Shown here: positions 1-7,449 of the stretch, piece after piece
How the letters are laid out: the number at the start of each line of letters is the position of its first letter
Position numbering within the stretch: the stretch's first letter is position 1
NCBI GenBank assembly: GCA_021828045.1
Contig: JAKATI010000008.1
Coordinates: 1-37,103 of the forward strand
DNA length: 37,103 nt
Direction of reading: 5' to 3'
Source of the DNA: Pseudomonadota bacterium
Lineage (GTDB): Bacteria; Pseudomonadota; Gammaproteobacteria; JAKAQQ01
Notes under the pieces: model-generated
Seen by the model: only the letters and a program-made list of their open reading frames with translations
Told to the model about the DNA's origin: nothing
Database searches by the model: none
Made by a program: the position numbers and the translations under genes

Positions 1-141
1 GCGCATCTCCTCGTGCAGTGCGTAGGTCATGGCGTACGCCATGAATCGGACCGGGTTTCGCAACGCTTGAGTGGGCTCCTCGAACCAGACGAGACGCCGT
101 GCAATCGCTTCCGTAACGGGGGTCTGGGGAATCGGTTTCAT
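1..141 (-). CDS. Partial partner gene of the AbiEii-like toxin (runs off left edge)
   Basis: Only the first 47 residues are in the window. The protein begins MKPIPQTPVTEAIARR and continues with a segment containing WFEEPTQAL and FMAYAMTYALHEEM. The ATG (139-141) overlaps the TGA of the preceding gene (138-140) as ATGA, so the two are very probably translationally coupled and work together. From memory, genes for AbiEii/AbiGii-type nucleotidyltransferases are often followed by a small uncharacterised protein with this kind of start (an 'ia-R-L-W' helix, then a 'dP-rF-a-a-M' segment), but I do not know a named family for it. It could be an antitoxin or accessory subunit; that role is inferred only from coupling. 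The rest of the gene lies outside the window. Confidence 0.7.
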   Translation of the reverse strand, partial: MKPIPQTPVTEAIARRLVWFEEPTQALRNPVRFMAYAMTYALHEEMR

Positions 142-827
142 CGCTCCGGGCCCCGGCTGGTCTCTCGGGCCGCTGCATTCCCGGCAAACCGCAGTTCAAC
201 GGCCGGCAGGAGATCCAGGTCGACTGCTCGTGCTGCCGTTGCCAGTCGGTCCTGGACATCCGGGGGAAGGGTGTCCAGGTTTCCGTCCGCAAAGTAGGAC
301 AAGGCCTTCAGGGTAATCAGCGGGTTGAACGGAGGACCGTAAACGGCTTGAGCGGCCGCCAGCGCAACGGACAGGCTCATTCCCGTCTTCAGGAGCGCAT
401 CGAGATCAAGGTAATCCTTGGCTTCCGCCCGGGCTTGCACCACGGCAGCCTTGGTAGCGGAGAGGTCCAGCAGGGAGGCCACCTGCAATCCATTGGTGGG
501 AACCACATCTGGCGGCTCGAGCCGCTTCAGGTCCGGTAAACCAAAAAACGACACCTTCACGACCCCACCCCGATCCAGGATCACACTCAGGGTGCTCTCC
601 TTCTGCTGGGTGATCCGGGCTTCCCGGAGCCATCCCAAAGACCGGGCCAGCTCCTGTGGATCAAAGTGCCTGCTACCAAAAAAATCGAAGTCAGCGGATT
701 GACGGTGGGCCAGACGCAAGGCGAGCGCAGTGCCCCCGTAAAGGACGAAATCCCGGGGCACTTGGTCGAACTCGTCCCACAACCGCCGCTGTGCTGGCGG
801 AAGCACCTCCAGTTTGGGCACAATCAT
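138..827 (-). CDS. AbiEii/AbiGii-type nucleotidyltransferase (toxin-like)
   Basis: A 229-residue protein. Residues 28-50 carry the nucleotidyltransferase signature of the AbiEii/AbiGii toxin family: FVLYGGTALALRL followed by HRQSADFDFF, with the Gly-Gly-Thr turn at 31-33 and the two metal-binding aspartates at 46 and 48. A later Lys (126) and the KDYLDL block (137-142) match the conserved helix of the family. Characterised members add nucleotides to tRNA or other targets and act as toxins in abortive infection; activity here is inferred. The ATG at 825-827 was chosen because family homology begins just after it; the frame stays open upstream to 1109 but that part has no recognisable content. 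It overlaps a downstream partner gene by ATGA. No canonical AbiEi antitoxin is visible next to it. Confidence 0.85.
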   Translation of the reverse strand: MIVPKLEVLPPAQRRLWDEFDQVPRDFVLYGGTALALRLAHRQSADFDFFGSRHFDPQELARSLGWLREARITQQKESTLSVILDRGGVVKVSFFGLPDLKRLEPPDVVPTNGLQVASLLDLSATKAAVVQARAEAKDYLDLDALLKTGMSLSVALAAAQAVYGPPFNPLITLKALSYFADGNLDTLPPDVQDRLATAARAVDLDLLPAVELRFAGNAAARETSRGPER

Positions 828-1051
828 GGCCCTGGCCTTTCCGGCGCAACCAAACGTTTTGCGTGCCGCAGGAACCGCGGCCGGTCCCACAGGCAAACCC
901 CGACCGGGAAGTGCTTGGGTCTTTTCTGGGTACGCTCCGCCCGCTGAGTCATCTGGCGCTCCAGTACCTTTTCCCGTTCCACACGGAGTGTAGGTGTTCC
1001 CGGAAACGCCGTCAATGCGGCACCTGCCAAAAGCCCGCACAACCCGGTCAT
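824..1051 (-). CDS. Doubtful small ORF upstream of the toxin-like gene
   Basis: A 75-residue frame starting with ATG at 1049-1051 and ending with a TGA (824-826) that overlaps the ATG of the nucleotidyltransferase gene as ATGA, the same coupling used elsewhere in this window. The first 18 residues (MTGLCGLLAGAALTAFPG) look hydrophobic, like a short signal or membrane segment; the rest is basic and arginine-rich. Against it: only a weak ribosome-binding site, third codon positions that are not strongly G/C as in neighbouring genes, and no family I recognise. It may be a chance ORF in a leader region, or a small antitoxin or leader peptide. Confidence 0.2.
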   Translation of the reverse strand: MTGLCGLLAGAALTAFPGTPTLRVEREKVLERQMTQRAERTQKRPKHFPVGVCLWDRPRFLRHAKRLVAPERPGP

Positions 1052-1167
1052 CGATCTTCGGTCGATTGCAGAAGGCTTCCCCTCCCCAAGAACCGTGCTC
1101 CCGATCCACCCCGATGGATTGTCCGCCCGGGGTTCAACCTGTCGCACGATCCGGCCGGTCCCTCCAG

Positions 1168-1196
1168 TTGCCTCCCGGGGACCAATCCGCTACTAT
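1168..1196 (+). promoter_or_regulatory. Putative sigma70 promoter of the DHA2 efflux gene
   Basis: TTGCCT (1168-1173), a 17-base spacer, then TACTAT (1191-1196): each hexamer matches the consensus at four of six positions and the spacing is optimal. It lies about 85 bases upstream of the GTG start of the efflux gene and directly upstream of a palindrome. Prediction only. Confidence 0.4.
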
Positions 1197-1206
1197 CCCG
1201 GCTTCC

Positions 1207-1220
1207 CGGGACCGGTCCCG
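1207..1220. promoter_or_regulatory. 14-base palindrome, possible operator
   Basis: CGGGACCGGTCCCG is a perfect palindrome 10 bases downstream of the predicted -10 hexamer, i.e. around the expected transcription start of the efflux gene. A repressor of TetR or MarR type bound here would block transcription; no such regulator gene is in the window. GC-rich palindromes of this length can occur by chance. Confidence 0.3.
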
Positions 1221-1279
1221 CGGTTCGCCGCTCCCGAATGGCGGGCGCGGACTCCGGTTCACCACCCTGAGAGCCGCCA

Positions 1280-2890
1280 GTGGAATCCGCCCCTGCCCTC
1301 CCGACCAATCACCTGGCTTCCGGGGCGCCTCCCGTCCGGTTCTGGGCCATTGCACCCGTGGTGGCCATGGCGGCCTTCATGGAGGTGCTCGACCTCTCGA
1401 TCGCCAACGTCTCGCTCCTCCATATCGCGGGGAGCCTGTCCGCCTCGAAGAGCCAGGCGACCTGGGTTCTCACCAGCTACACCGTCACCAACGCCATCAT
1501 CCTGCCGCTCAGCGGGTGGCTGGCCTCGACACTCGGGCGCAAGCGCTACTTCATGGCCAGCATCGGCGCCTTCAGCATCGCCTCGCTTCTCAGCGGACTG
1601 GCCCCCACACTCGGTTCGCTCGTTTTCTTCCGGGCCATCCAGGGACTGGTGGGCGGCGGCCTCCAGCCCAACGCGCAGGCCATCCTCTCCGATGCCGCCC
1701 CTCCCGAAAAACGCGGCATGGCTTTCGCCCTCTACGGGATGGCCGTGGTTTTCGCCCCCGCCATCGGGCCCACCCTGGGCGGGTGGATCACGGACCACAT
1801 GAGCTGGCGGTGGGTCTTCCTGATCAATGTCCCGGTCGGATTCCTCATCCTGCCACTCATCAAGTCGCTCGTCCGCGATCCGCCCCATTTCGCACAAACC
1901 CGGGCGCTGCGCCGGAAAAACGGCTTCCGGCTCGACTATATCGGTTTCAGCCTGATCGCACTCGGGCTCGGCAGCCTCCAGGTGGTGCTCGACCGTGGCC
2001 AACAGAACGACTGGTTCAGCTCCACCCTCATCCTCTCGATGACTGCAGTGGCGGCCCTGACGCTCCTCGGCTTCGTGGCCTGGGAATGGGTCCGGAACGA
2101 CCCCATCGTCGACCTCCAGCTGTTCAAGAACCCCGCCTTCGCGGCCGCCAACGTCCTCATGTTCATGCTGGGATTCATTCTGCTCGGAACCACGGTGCTC
2201 CTGCCCCTCTATGTCCAGTCACTCATGGGTTACACGGCAGTCGAGGCCGGGCTCCTGCTCTCCCCGGGCGGGCTCATCATCATGCTGCTCATGCCCCTCG
2301 TGGGCCAGCTTACCGGCCGGGTGGATCCCCGCTGGCTCGTCGGCTTCGGTTTCGTGATCCTGGGCATCGCCATGCTCACCCTGACCGGCGTCGACACGGA
2401 AACCAACTTCCAGACCATCATGTGGATCCGGATCCTCCAGGGCTCGGGGATGGCTTTCCTCTTCATTCCCATCAATACCGTGGCTTTTTCCACCATCCCG
2501 GTCACGAAGTCCAGCAATGCCTCGGCCATCATCAACATGTCCCGCAACATCGGGGGCAGCTTCGGCATCTCCTTCGCCACCACCCTCCTGATCCGGCAGG
2601 CCCAGTTCCACCAGAACGTGCTGGTCCGGCACATCAATCCCTTCAATCCGAACCTGCAGGCCTACCTCGCGAAAGCGCACAGCGCGTTCGCCCACGGCAT
2701 CCAGGCCGGCAGCTCGTCCACGGGGGAGGCGATGGGCTTTCTCTACCGGAACCTGCTCCAGCAGTCGAGCATGCTCGCCTACATTGACGATTTCAGGGTC
2801 ATGGGAGTGATCTCGCTGGCCATGATTCCCTTGGTCTTCCTCCTGCGCCAGAAGAAGGGGGCCAAACCTGCGCACCCGATCGTGGAGTAA
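1280..2890 (+). CDS. DHA2-family (EmrB/QacA-type) multidrug efflux MFS transporter
   Basis: A 536-residue, very hydrophobic inner-membrane protein with the expected length and about 14 membrane spans of the DHA2 family. The first span contains the EmrB-type AAFMEVLDLSIANVSL, followed by the loop GRKRYF (MFS motif A region) and the antiporter motif AIGPTLGGW. These transporters expel hydrophobic toxic compounds in exchange for protons. The start is a GTG with GAGAG six bases upstream; homology begins a few residues later. In E. coli, EmrB works with the adaptor EmrA and an outer-membrane channel, but no EmrA-like gene is adjacent, so this pump either acts alone or borrows partners. It is a single-gene unit with its own predicted promoter and palindrome, and ends 27 bases from a convergent gene. 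Confidence 0.92.
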   Translation: MESAPALPTNHLASGAPPVRFWAIAPVVAMAAFMEVLDLSIANVSLLHIAGSLSASKSQATWVLTSYTVTNAIILPLSGWLASTLGRKRYFMASIGAFSIASLLSGLAPTLGSLVFFRAIQGLVGGGLQPNAQAILSDAAPPEKRGMAFALYGMAVVFAPAIGPTLGGWITDHMSWRWVFLINVPVGFLILPLIKSLVRDPPHFAQTRALRRKNGFRLDYIGFSLIALGLGSLQVVLDRGQQNDWFSSTLILSMTAVAALTLLGFVAWEWVRNDPIVDLQLFKNPAFAAANVLMFMLGFILLGTTVLLPLYVQSLMGYTAVEAGLLLSPGGLIIMLLMPLVGQLTGRVDPRWLVGFGFVILGIAMLTLTGVDTETNFQTIMWIRILQGSGMAFLFIPINTVAFSTIPVTKSSNASAIINMSRNIGGSFGISFATTLLIRQAQFHQNVLVRHINPFNPNLQAYLAKAHSAFAHGIQAGSSSTGEAMGFLYRNLLQQSSMLAYIDDFRVMGVISLAMIPLVFLLRQKKGAKPAHPIVE

Positions 2891-2917
2891 GTCTCTGCGG
2901 CCGGAGCCGGGATGCCT

Positions 2918-4144
2918 TCAGGAGGCGATCGCGCCCACCGTCCGGAGGCAGGCTGCAAACCGTCCCCAGGTCCGCTCGAGATCGAAATCGAGGCCCACGG
3001 AGAAGCGGATCAGGCCGGGGCCAAGGCCGGTGGCCGCCCGGTCGGCCTCCGGAATTTCCGAGGAGGTGCTCGATCCGGGAGGGCTGAAGAGCGTCCGGTA
3101 ATAGCCGAGACTGACCGCAAGCAACCCCACCCGTTTTGCCTGTAGGGCCAGCATGAGCGCCTGGGCCCGGCTCTCCTCCCCGAGATCGATCGTCATCATT
3201 CCGCCATGCCCCATTCGGGGATCGGCCTGTCGTTGCCAGACCGCACGGTCGGGATAGTCCGGACGTCCGGGATAGGAGACCCGGATGCCCGCTTCCGCCA
3301 GACGATCGGCCAAGGCCTGCGCGTTTTTGCCGTGCTGGAGGAGGCGCACCGGAAGGGTATGGAGATTCTTGAAGATGGATGCGGCCCGCGTGCTGTCGAG
3401 CGCCGGACCCAGCAGCATGCTGGCCCCGCTCGAGGCATCCGAAAGCTCGCGGATCACGGACTCGTCCGCCGTGATCACGCCAGCCACACAATCGCTCATG
3501 CCATTGATGAACTTGGTGAGACTGTGGATGACCACATCTGCCCCCTGCCTCCGGGGCGTGAAGAGGAGCGGGGCAAAGGTATTGTCCACCACGAGGCGGG
3601 CACCGATCCCATGCGCGATCTCCGCCATCTGGCTGAGATCGGGAGCCCGGAGAAGCGGGTTGCTCAGGCTCTCGCAATAAAGCACCCGGGTTTTCGGAGT
3701 GAGGACCTTCCGGACCTGGTCCGGATCCGTGAAATCGACGAAGCGCGTCCGGATTCCGAGGCGTGGCAGGAAGTTCTTGAGGAGGGCATAAGTTCCCCCA
3801 TAGACCAGCCGGTCGGAGACGATCTCCGTCCCCTGCGTGCAGAAGTTGAAAAGCGTGCAGGCAATTGCTGCCATGCCGGAGGCCGTGACGTGGCCCGCAG
3901 GCATCTCCTCCAAGAGGGCGAGTGCATGGGCCAGGACCTGGGTCGAGGGGCTATCGAGGCGGGAGTAGAGGTGACAGCCCGGAACCGGTCCATGAAAGAT
4001 GGCCTTGAGCTTCTCGGGATCGAGAAAGGTGAAGGTGGATCCGTCCGAGATCGAGGGGTTGACCTCGCCGAACTCGCCGAAGACAAGGTAGTCCTCGACC
4101 TGGCTGGCCGGGGGGGATCCCTCCGGACCGTTTGGAGAACGCAT
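2918..4144 (-). CDS. Cys/Met-metabolism PLP-dependent lyase or synthase
   Basis: A 408-residue enzyme of the cystathionine gamma-synthase / methionine gamma-lyase fold. Seen: YSRLDSPS (60-67, phosphate-binding Tyr and Arg from the neighbouring subunit), VVDNTFAPLLF with the PLP-pairing Asp187, and the Schiff-base Lys211 in SLTKFINGMSD. The family's usual text at the last site is S-x-TKY-x-x-GH-SD; here Tyr is Phe and Gly-His is Gly-Met, so this belongs to a divergent subgroup and its substrate (homoserine ester, cystathionine or methionine) cannot be fixed from sequence. It is the last gene of the xthA - permease - PLP enzyme operon, 24 bases after the permease stop. Confidence 0.85.
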   Translation of the reverse strand: MRSPNGPEGSPPASQVEDYLVFGEFGEVNPSISDGSTFTFLDPEKLKAIFHGPVPGCHLYSRLDSPSTQVLAHALALLEEMPAGHVTASGMAAIACTLFNFCTQGTEIVSDRLVYGGTYALLKNFLPRLGIRTRFVDFTDPDQVRKVLTPKTRVLYCESLSNPLLRAPDLSQMAEIAHGIGARLVVDNTFAPLLFTPRRQGADVVIHSLTKFINGMSDCVAGVITADESVIRELSDASSGASMLLGPALDSTRAASIFKNLHTLPVRLLQHGKNAQALADRLAEAGIRVSYPGRPDYPDRAVWQRQADPRMGHGGMMTIDLGEESRAQALMLALQAKRVGLLAVSLGYYRTLFSPPGSSTSSEIPEADRAATGLGPGLIRFSVGLDFDLERTWGRFAACLRTVGAIAS

Positions 4145-4168
4145 ACATCCCCGGATCGTGAATCTCCC

Positions 4169-5458
4169 TCATTCTATCAGAGCCCCCACGCCTTCGGCAC
4201 CTGGGGGTGGGGTGGACCCGCTTTCGAGCCAGCGCCGGAACCGACGGAGGATCAGGAGTCCAGGTGCGGCCATGAGCCCGCAGGCCAGGAAAAAGGGTGC
4301 CCAACCCAGGGCGAGGGCCAGATAGCCGCTCGGCGACGACAGGATGACCCGGGGCACCCCCATGAGACTCGTCAAGAGCGCGAACTGGGTGGCCGTGAAC
4401 CTTCGGTCGGTCATGAGGGCCATGAAGCCGACAAAGGCCGCCGTGCTCATGCCGAGCGTCAGGTTCTCGCTGCTGATCACGAGAGCGAGTGCCCGGACTG
4501 AAGGACCGGTCACGGTGAGAAGGGCAAAACTCGCGGTGGCAAGCGCCTGGAGCAACCCGAACCAGAAGAGCGCGCGGTAGGTTCCAATCCGGAGCATGAG
4601 GGCTCCACCCAGAAGCCCGCCCGCCACAATCGCCCAGAACCCGAACGCCTTGACGACAAGGCCGATCGTGAGATTGGAATAACCCATCTTGAGATAGAAG
4701 GGAATCGTCATGTTCGAGGCGATGAGATCCCCCACCTTGTACAAGAGGAAGAAGACGAGCACCCAGACTGCATCCGGTCGCTTGAAATAGGACACGAGGG
4801 GTTCGATGACACTCTGGCGCAGCCCGCGGGGCAGCGGCGCGATGAGGGCCGGTTCGCGGGCAATGGCCGTCGTGAAGACTCCGACCGACATGAGGCCTGC
4901 CATGACGAGGTAGACCAGGCGGAAGCCGATGAAATGGACGAGGACGAGCCCCCCTCCGGAAACCACCAGCATGGCGATCCGGTAGCCATTCACGTAGAGA
5001 GAGGCCCCGAAGCCCTGCTCGTCGTCCGTCAGGGATTCCCGGCGGTACGCGTTGATCACCGTATCCTGCGAGGCGGAACAGAAGGCGATCAAGAGACAGA
5101 GACAGGCCACGGCCAGAAGGTCCCGATGGGGATCGAGGAGGGCCATGGCGGCAATCGAGAAAGTGAGCGCGAGCTGGGTGATGAGCAGCCAGCCGCGTCG
5201 GCGGCCGAGCATCCGCGGCTGGAAACGGTCAAAAAAAGGCGCCCAGACGAACTCGAGCGTGTAGGGCAGGCCCACCAGGGAGAAAAGACCGATCACACCG
5301 AGGTTGATGCCTTCCCGGGTGAGCCAGGCCTGGAGCAATGTGCTCGTGAGGAGGAGCGGCAGACCGGAGGAGAAACCCATGAGCAAGGCGACCAGCATCC
5401 GGCGGGTCCAGAGCGAGCGCCAGTCGAAGCGTCTGCGCGGTGGGGCCGATCCCGTCAC
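4169..5458 (-). CDS. ampG: AmpG-like muropeptide permease (MFS)
   Basis: A 429-residue inner-membrane protein with about 12 or more membrane spans. The N-terminal part, MGFSSGLPLLLTSTLLQAWL followed by GLFSLVGLPYTLEFVWAP, is characteristic of AmpG, which imports anhydro-muropeptides released during cell-wall turnover so they can be recycled; AmpG also feeds the AmpR beta-lactamase signal in some bacteria. The segment ASQDTVINAYRRE is likewise typical of the family (AxQDixiDA). The start is GTG (5456-5458) and overlaps the TGA of xthA as GTGA. No other recycling gene (nagZ, ampD, mpl) is in this window. Confidence 0.88.
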   Translation of the reverse strand: MTGSAPPRRRFDWRSLWTRRMLVALLMGFSSGLPLLLTSTLLQAWLTREGINLGVIGLFSLVGLPYTLEFVWAPFFDRFQPRMLGRRRGWLLITQLALTFSIAAMALLDPHRDLLAVACLCLLIAFCSASQDTVINAYRRESLTDDEQGFGASLYVNGYRIAMLVVSGGGLVLVHFIGFRLVYLVMAGLMSVGVFTTAIAREPALIAPLPRGLRQSVIEPLVSYFKRPDAVWVLVFFLLYKVGDLIASNMTIPFYLKMGYSNLTIGLVVKAFGFWAIVAGGLLGGALMLRIGTYRALFWFGLLQALATASFALLTVTGPSVRALALVISSENLTLGMSTAAFVGFMALMTDRRFTATQFALLTSLMGVPRVILSSPSGYLALALGWAPFFLACGLMAAPGLLILRRFRRWLESGSTPPPGAEGVGALIE

Positions 5459-6234
5459 GAAAACTCCAGCCCGTCATAGTCGATGACGAGAGGCGCATGG
5501 TCGGAGAAACGCAATGGGCGGAGAATCCTGGCTGAACGGACGGAAGAGGCGAGATCCCGCGTGATGACCTCGTAGTCGATGCGCCAGCCCACATCCTTCT
5601 CGTAGGCCCGCCCCCGGTTGGACCAGAACGTGTAACGGTCTGGATGGGGATCGACCTGCCGGAAGGCATCCGAGAACGCACTCGAGGGATCAAAGAGCCG
5701 ATCCATCCAGGCGCGCTCGTGCGGCAGAAAGCCGGAGTGCTTCTCGTTCGCGCGGGCGTTCTTGAGATCGATGGCCCGGTGGGCGATATTGAAGTCGCCA
5801 GCCACGATTGTTTTTCCCCGCCCGGCCATGCGTTCGAGCACTTTCGGAAAGACCGCGAGGAAACGGTCCTTGGAGGCCTGGCGCTCGGGACCCTGCGATC
5901 CCGAGGGGACATACAGGCTGAATACCCAGAGTGTCCCCCAGCGGGCGCCCACGAGCCGGCCCTCGCCGTCAAACTCCGGATTCCCGAAACCCGTCTCGAT
6001 CTCGTCCGGCTCGCGGCAAGCAAGGATCGCGGTCCCGGCATAGCCCGGCCGGATCGCATCGGCAAAAAATGCGGTATAGCCGGACCGTTCCCAGAGGCTG
6101 GGGTCACGCTGGTGGGCCTGGGTCCGGGTCTCCTGGAAGCAGACGATGTCCGCCCCCGAGCCGGGCAACCAGTCAAAGAGTCCCTTGCGTGCAGCCGCCC
6201 GAAGCCCGTTGACGTTGAGGGTCACAATTCGCAT
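5455..6234 (-). CDS. xthA: Exodeoxyribonuclease III / AP endonuclease
   Basis: A 259-residue enzyme, close to the 268 of E. coli Xth. It cuts DNA at abasic sites and removes 3' blocking groups in base-excision repair. Seen in order: LNVNGLRAA (metal-binding Asn7), FQETR (catalytic Glu35), SLYVPSGS (catalytic Tyr), GDFNIAH (Asp/Asn pair), WRIDYEVIT and the terminal SDHAPL with the catalytic His. All key residues of the family are present. It is the first gene of a three-gene minus-strand operon and is divergent from pyrE. Base-excision repair is represented a second time in the window by mutM. Confidence 0.95.
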   Translation of the reverse strand: MRIVTLNVNGLRAAARKGLFDWLPGSGADIVCFQETRTQAHQRDPSLWERSGYTAFFADAIRPGYAGTAILACREPDEIETGFGNPEFDGEGRLVGARWGTLWVFSLYVPSGSQGPERQASKDRFLAVFPKVLERMAGRGKTIVAGDFNIAHRAIDLKNARANEKHSGFLPHERAWMDRLFDPSSAFSDAFRQVDPHPDRYTFWSNRGRAYEKDVGWRIDYEVITRDLASSVRSARILRPLRFSDHAPLVIDYDGLEFS

Positions 6235-6240
6235 GCAGGC

Positions 6241-6269
6241 AGTCTAGCGGCCTGCCTCCCTTCCGCCAA
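6241..6269 (-). promoter_or_regulatory. Putative promoter of the xthA operon
   Basis: On the minus strand: TTGGCG, 17 bases, TAGACT, each four of six to consensus. The -10 ends only six bases before the xthA ATG, so if it is real the transcript would be nearly leaderless; this weakens the prediction. Confidence 0.25.
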
Positions 6270-6331
6270 GCCTCTACCCAAAAGCCCGGAAGTTGGATAG
6301 GATGGCCGGAAACCGGATTTCCGGGATCCCG

Positions 6332-7000
6332 ATGCAAGAGCGTTCCCGACGATTTTTCGATCTGGCACTCGCTGCCGGAGCCCTGTCCTTCGGTGAGTTC
6401 ACCCTGAAAAGCGGACGCGTCAGCCCCTATTTTTTTGACCTGGGCCGCATCCGCCGCGGCCGGGAAATCGCCGAACTGGGGATCCTGTACGCGGAAACCC
6501 TGATCGAGGCGAAACTACCCGTCTCCACGTTGTTCGGCCCCGCCTACAAGGGGATTCCGCTCGTTGTGGCCACATCGATCGCCCTCTCCCGACTCCAGGA
6601 GGAACCCGTGGCCTACGCCTTCAACCGCAAGGAAGCCAAGGACCACGGGGAAGGTGGCCGCCTCGTGGGCGGTCCGCTCAAGGGACCGGTCGTGATCATC
6701 GACGACGTCATCACCGCGGGAACCGCGATCGGCGAATCGATGACCCTCCTCGAATCGACCCCGGCCCGGCCCGTCGGCGTGATCGTGGCACTCGACCGCG
6801 AGGAACGAGGGACCGAAGGCACCCGCCCGGCCCTCCTCGAGGCCGGGATCCGGTGGGGACTTGCAGTCCATGCCATCGCCTCCTTCAGCGACCTCATCGA
6901 ATACCTGAACCACGAACCGCGTTGGAAGACGACCTACGAAAGCCTCGAACGATACCGGATCCGCTACGGCACGAGGCCGGAGGGATCCCCGCCGGTCTAG
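6332..7000 (+). CDS. pyrE: Orotate phosphoribosyltransferase
   Basis: A 222-residue enzyme of pyrimidine synthesis that joins orotate to PRPP to give OMP. Seen: [26 protein letters not shown], the [13 protein letters not shown] loop and the PRPP-binding [11 protein letters not shown]. The chosen ATG (6332) gives an N-terminus that aligns residue for residue with E. coli PyrE up to GEF. The frame is open back to a TTG at 6293 and an ATG at 6302 with a better upstream GGATAGG, so a 10-13 residue extension is possible. It is a single plus-strand gene, divergent from xthA; its TAG shares the CTAG at 6997-7000 with the TAG of the convergent dut gene. Confidence 0.96.
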   Translation: MQERSRRFFDLALAAGALSFGEFTLKSGRVSPYFFDLGRIRRGREIAELGILYAETLIEAKLPVSTLFGPAYKGIPLVVATSIALSRLQEEPVAYAFNRKEAKDHGEGGRLVGGPLKGPVVIIDDVITAGTAIGESMTLLESTPARPVGVIVALDREERGTEGTRPALLEAGIRWGLAVHAIASFSDLIEYLNHEPRWKTTYESLERYRIRYGTRPEGSPPV

Positions 7001-7449
7001 CTTCCGCTATGCCCGAACCCCCCCTCCCCGCGGCGGCTCTGCTCAAAACCCGGAACCACCTCCAGTGCGACACGGGTCACCGGAATCAAGACCAGCTGGG
7101 CAATCCGTTCCCCGGGATCGATGAGGAGCCGGGTCGTGCTCCGGTTCCAGGCCGAGACCTTGAGTTCGCCCTGGTAGTCCGAGTCGATGAGTCCGACCAG
7201 GTTGCCGAGGACCAGTCCATCCCGGTGGCCCCGGCCCGAGCGGGGCAGGATAAGACCCGCCCAGGCGGGATCTTTGATGTGAATGGCAAGTCCGGTCGGA
7301 ACGAGCTCCGCCTGGCCGGCGTCGAGCGCGAGCGGCCGGTCCAGGACGGCCCGCAGGTCGAGTCCCGCGGACCCCTCCGTTGCATAGGCCGGGAGCGGCC
7401 ACTGGCTGCCGATCCGGGGATCCAGGATGCGCAGAGCAAGGCGCTTCAC
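6997..7449 (-). CDS. dut: dUTP pyrophosphatase
   Basis: A 150-residue trimeric dUTPase that hydrolyses dUTP to dUMP, keeping uracil out of DNA. All five family motifs are visible: AGLDLRA (1), LPRSG (2), GLIDSDYQG with the catalytic Asp89 (3), GERIAQLVL (4) and the glycine-rich C-terminal [10 protein letters not shown] (5). Length equals the usual about 150. The start is GTG and overlaps the coaBC stop as GTGA; coaBC-dut is also a classic neighbour pair in gammaproteobacteria. Last gene of the OsmC-pirin-coaBC-dut operon. Confidence 0.96.
   Translation of the reverse strand: MKRLALRILDPRIGSQWPLPAYATEGSAGLDLRAVLDRPLALDAGQAELVPTGLAIHIKDPAWAGLILPRSGRGHRDGLVLGNLVGLIDSDYQGELKVSAWNRSTTRLLIDPGERIAQLVLIPVTRVALEVVPGFEQSRRGEGGFGHSGS

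Larger units (their letters stand above)
828..1279. other. Gene-poor divergent intergenic region
   Basis: 452 bases between the minus-strand toxin-like gene and the plus-strand efflux gene. The only content I can support is the doubtful coupled ORF on the left part, and on the right a promoter-like pair of hexamers (1168-1196) followed by a 14-base perfect palindrome (1207-1220). No RNA gene or repeat was recognised. Confidence 0.5.

Noticed and set aside
994-2787. Plus-strand frame (597 residues) across the efflux gene
   Set aside because: Out-of-frame shadow rich in Pro, Arg and His; the real DHA2 frame is 1280-2890.
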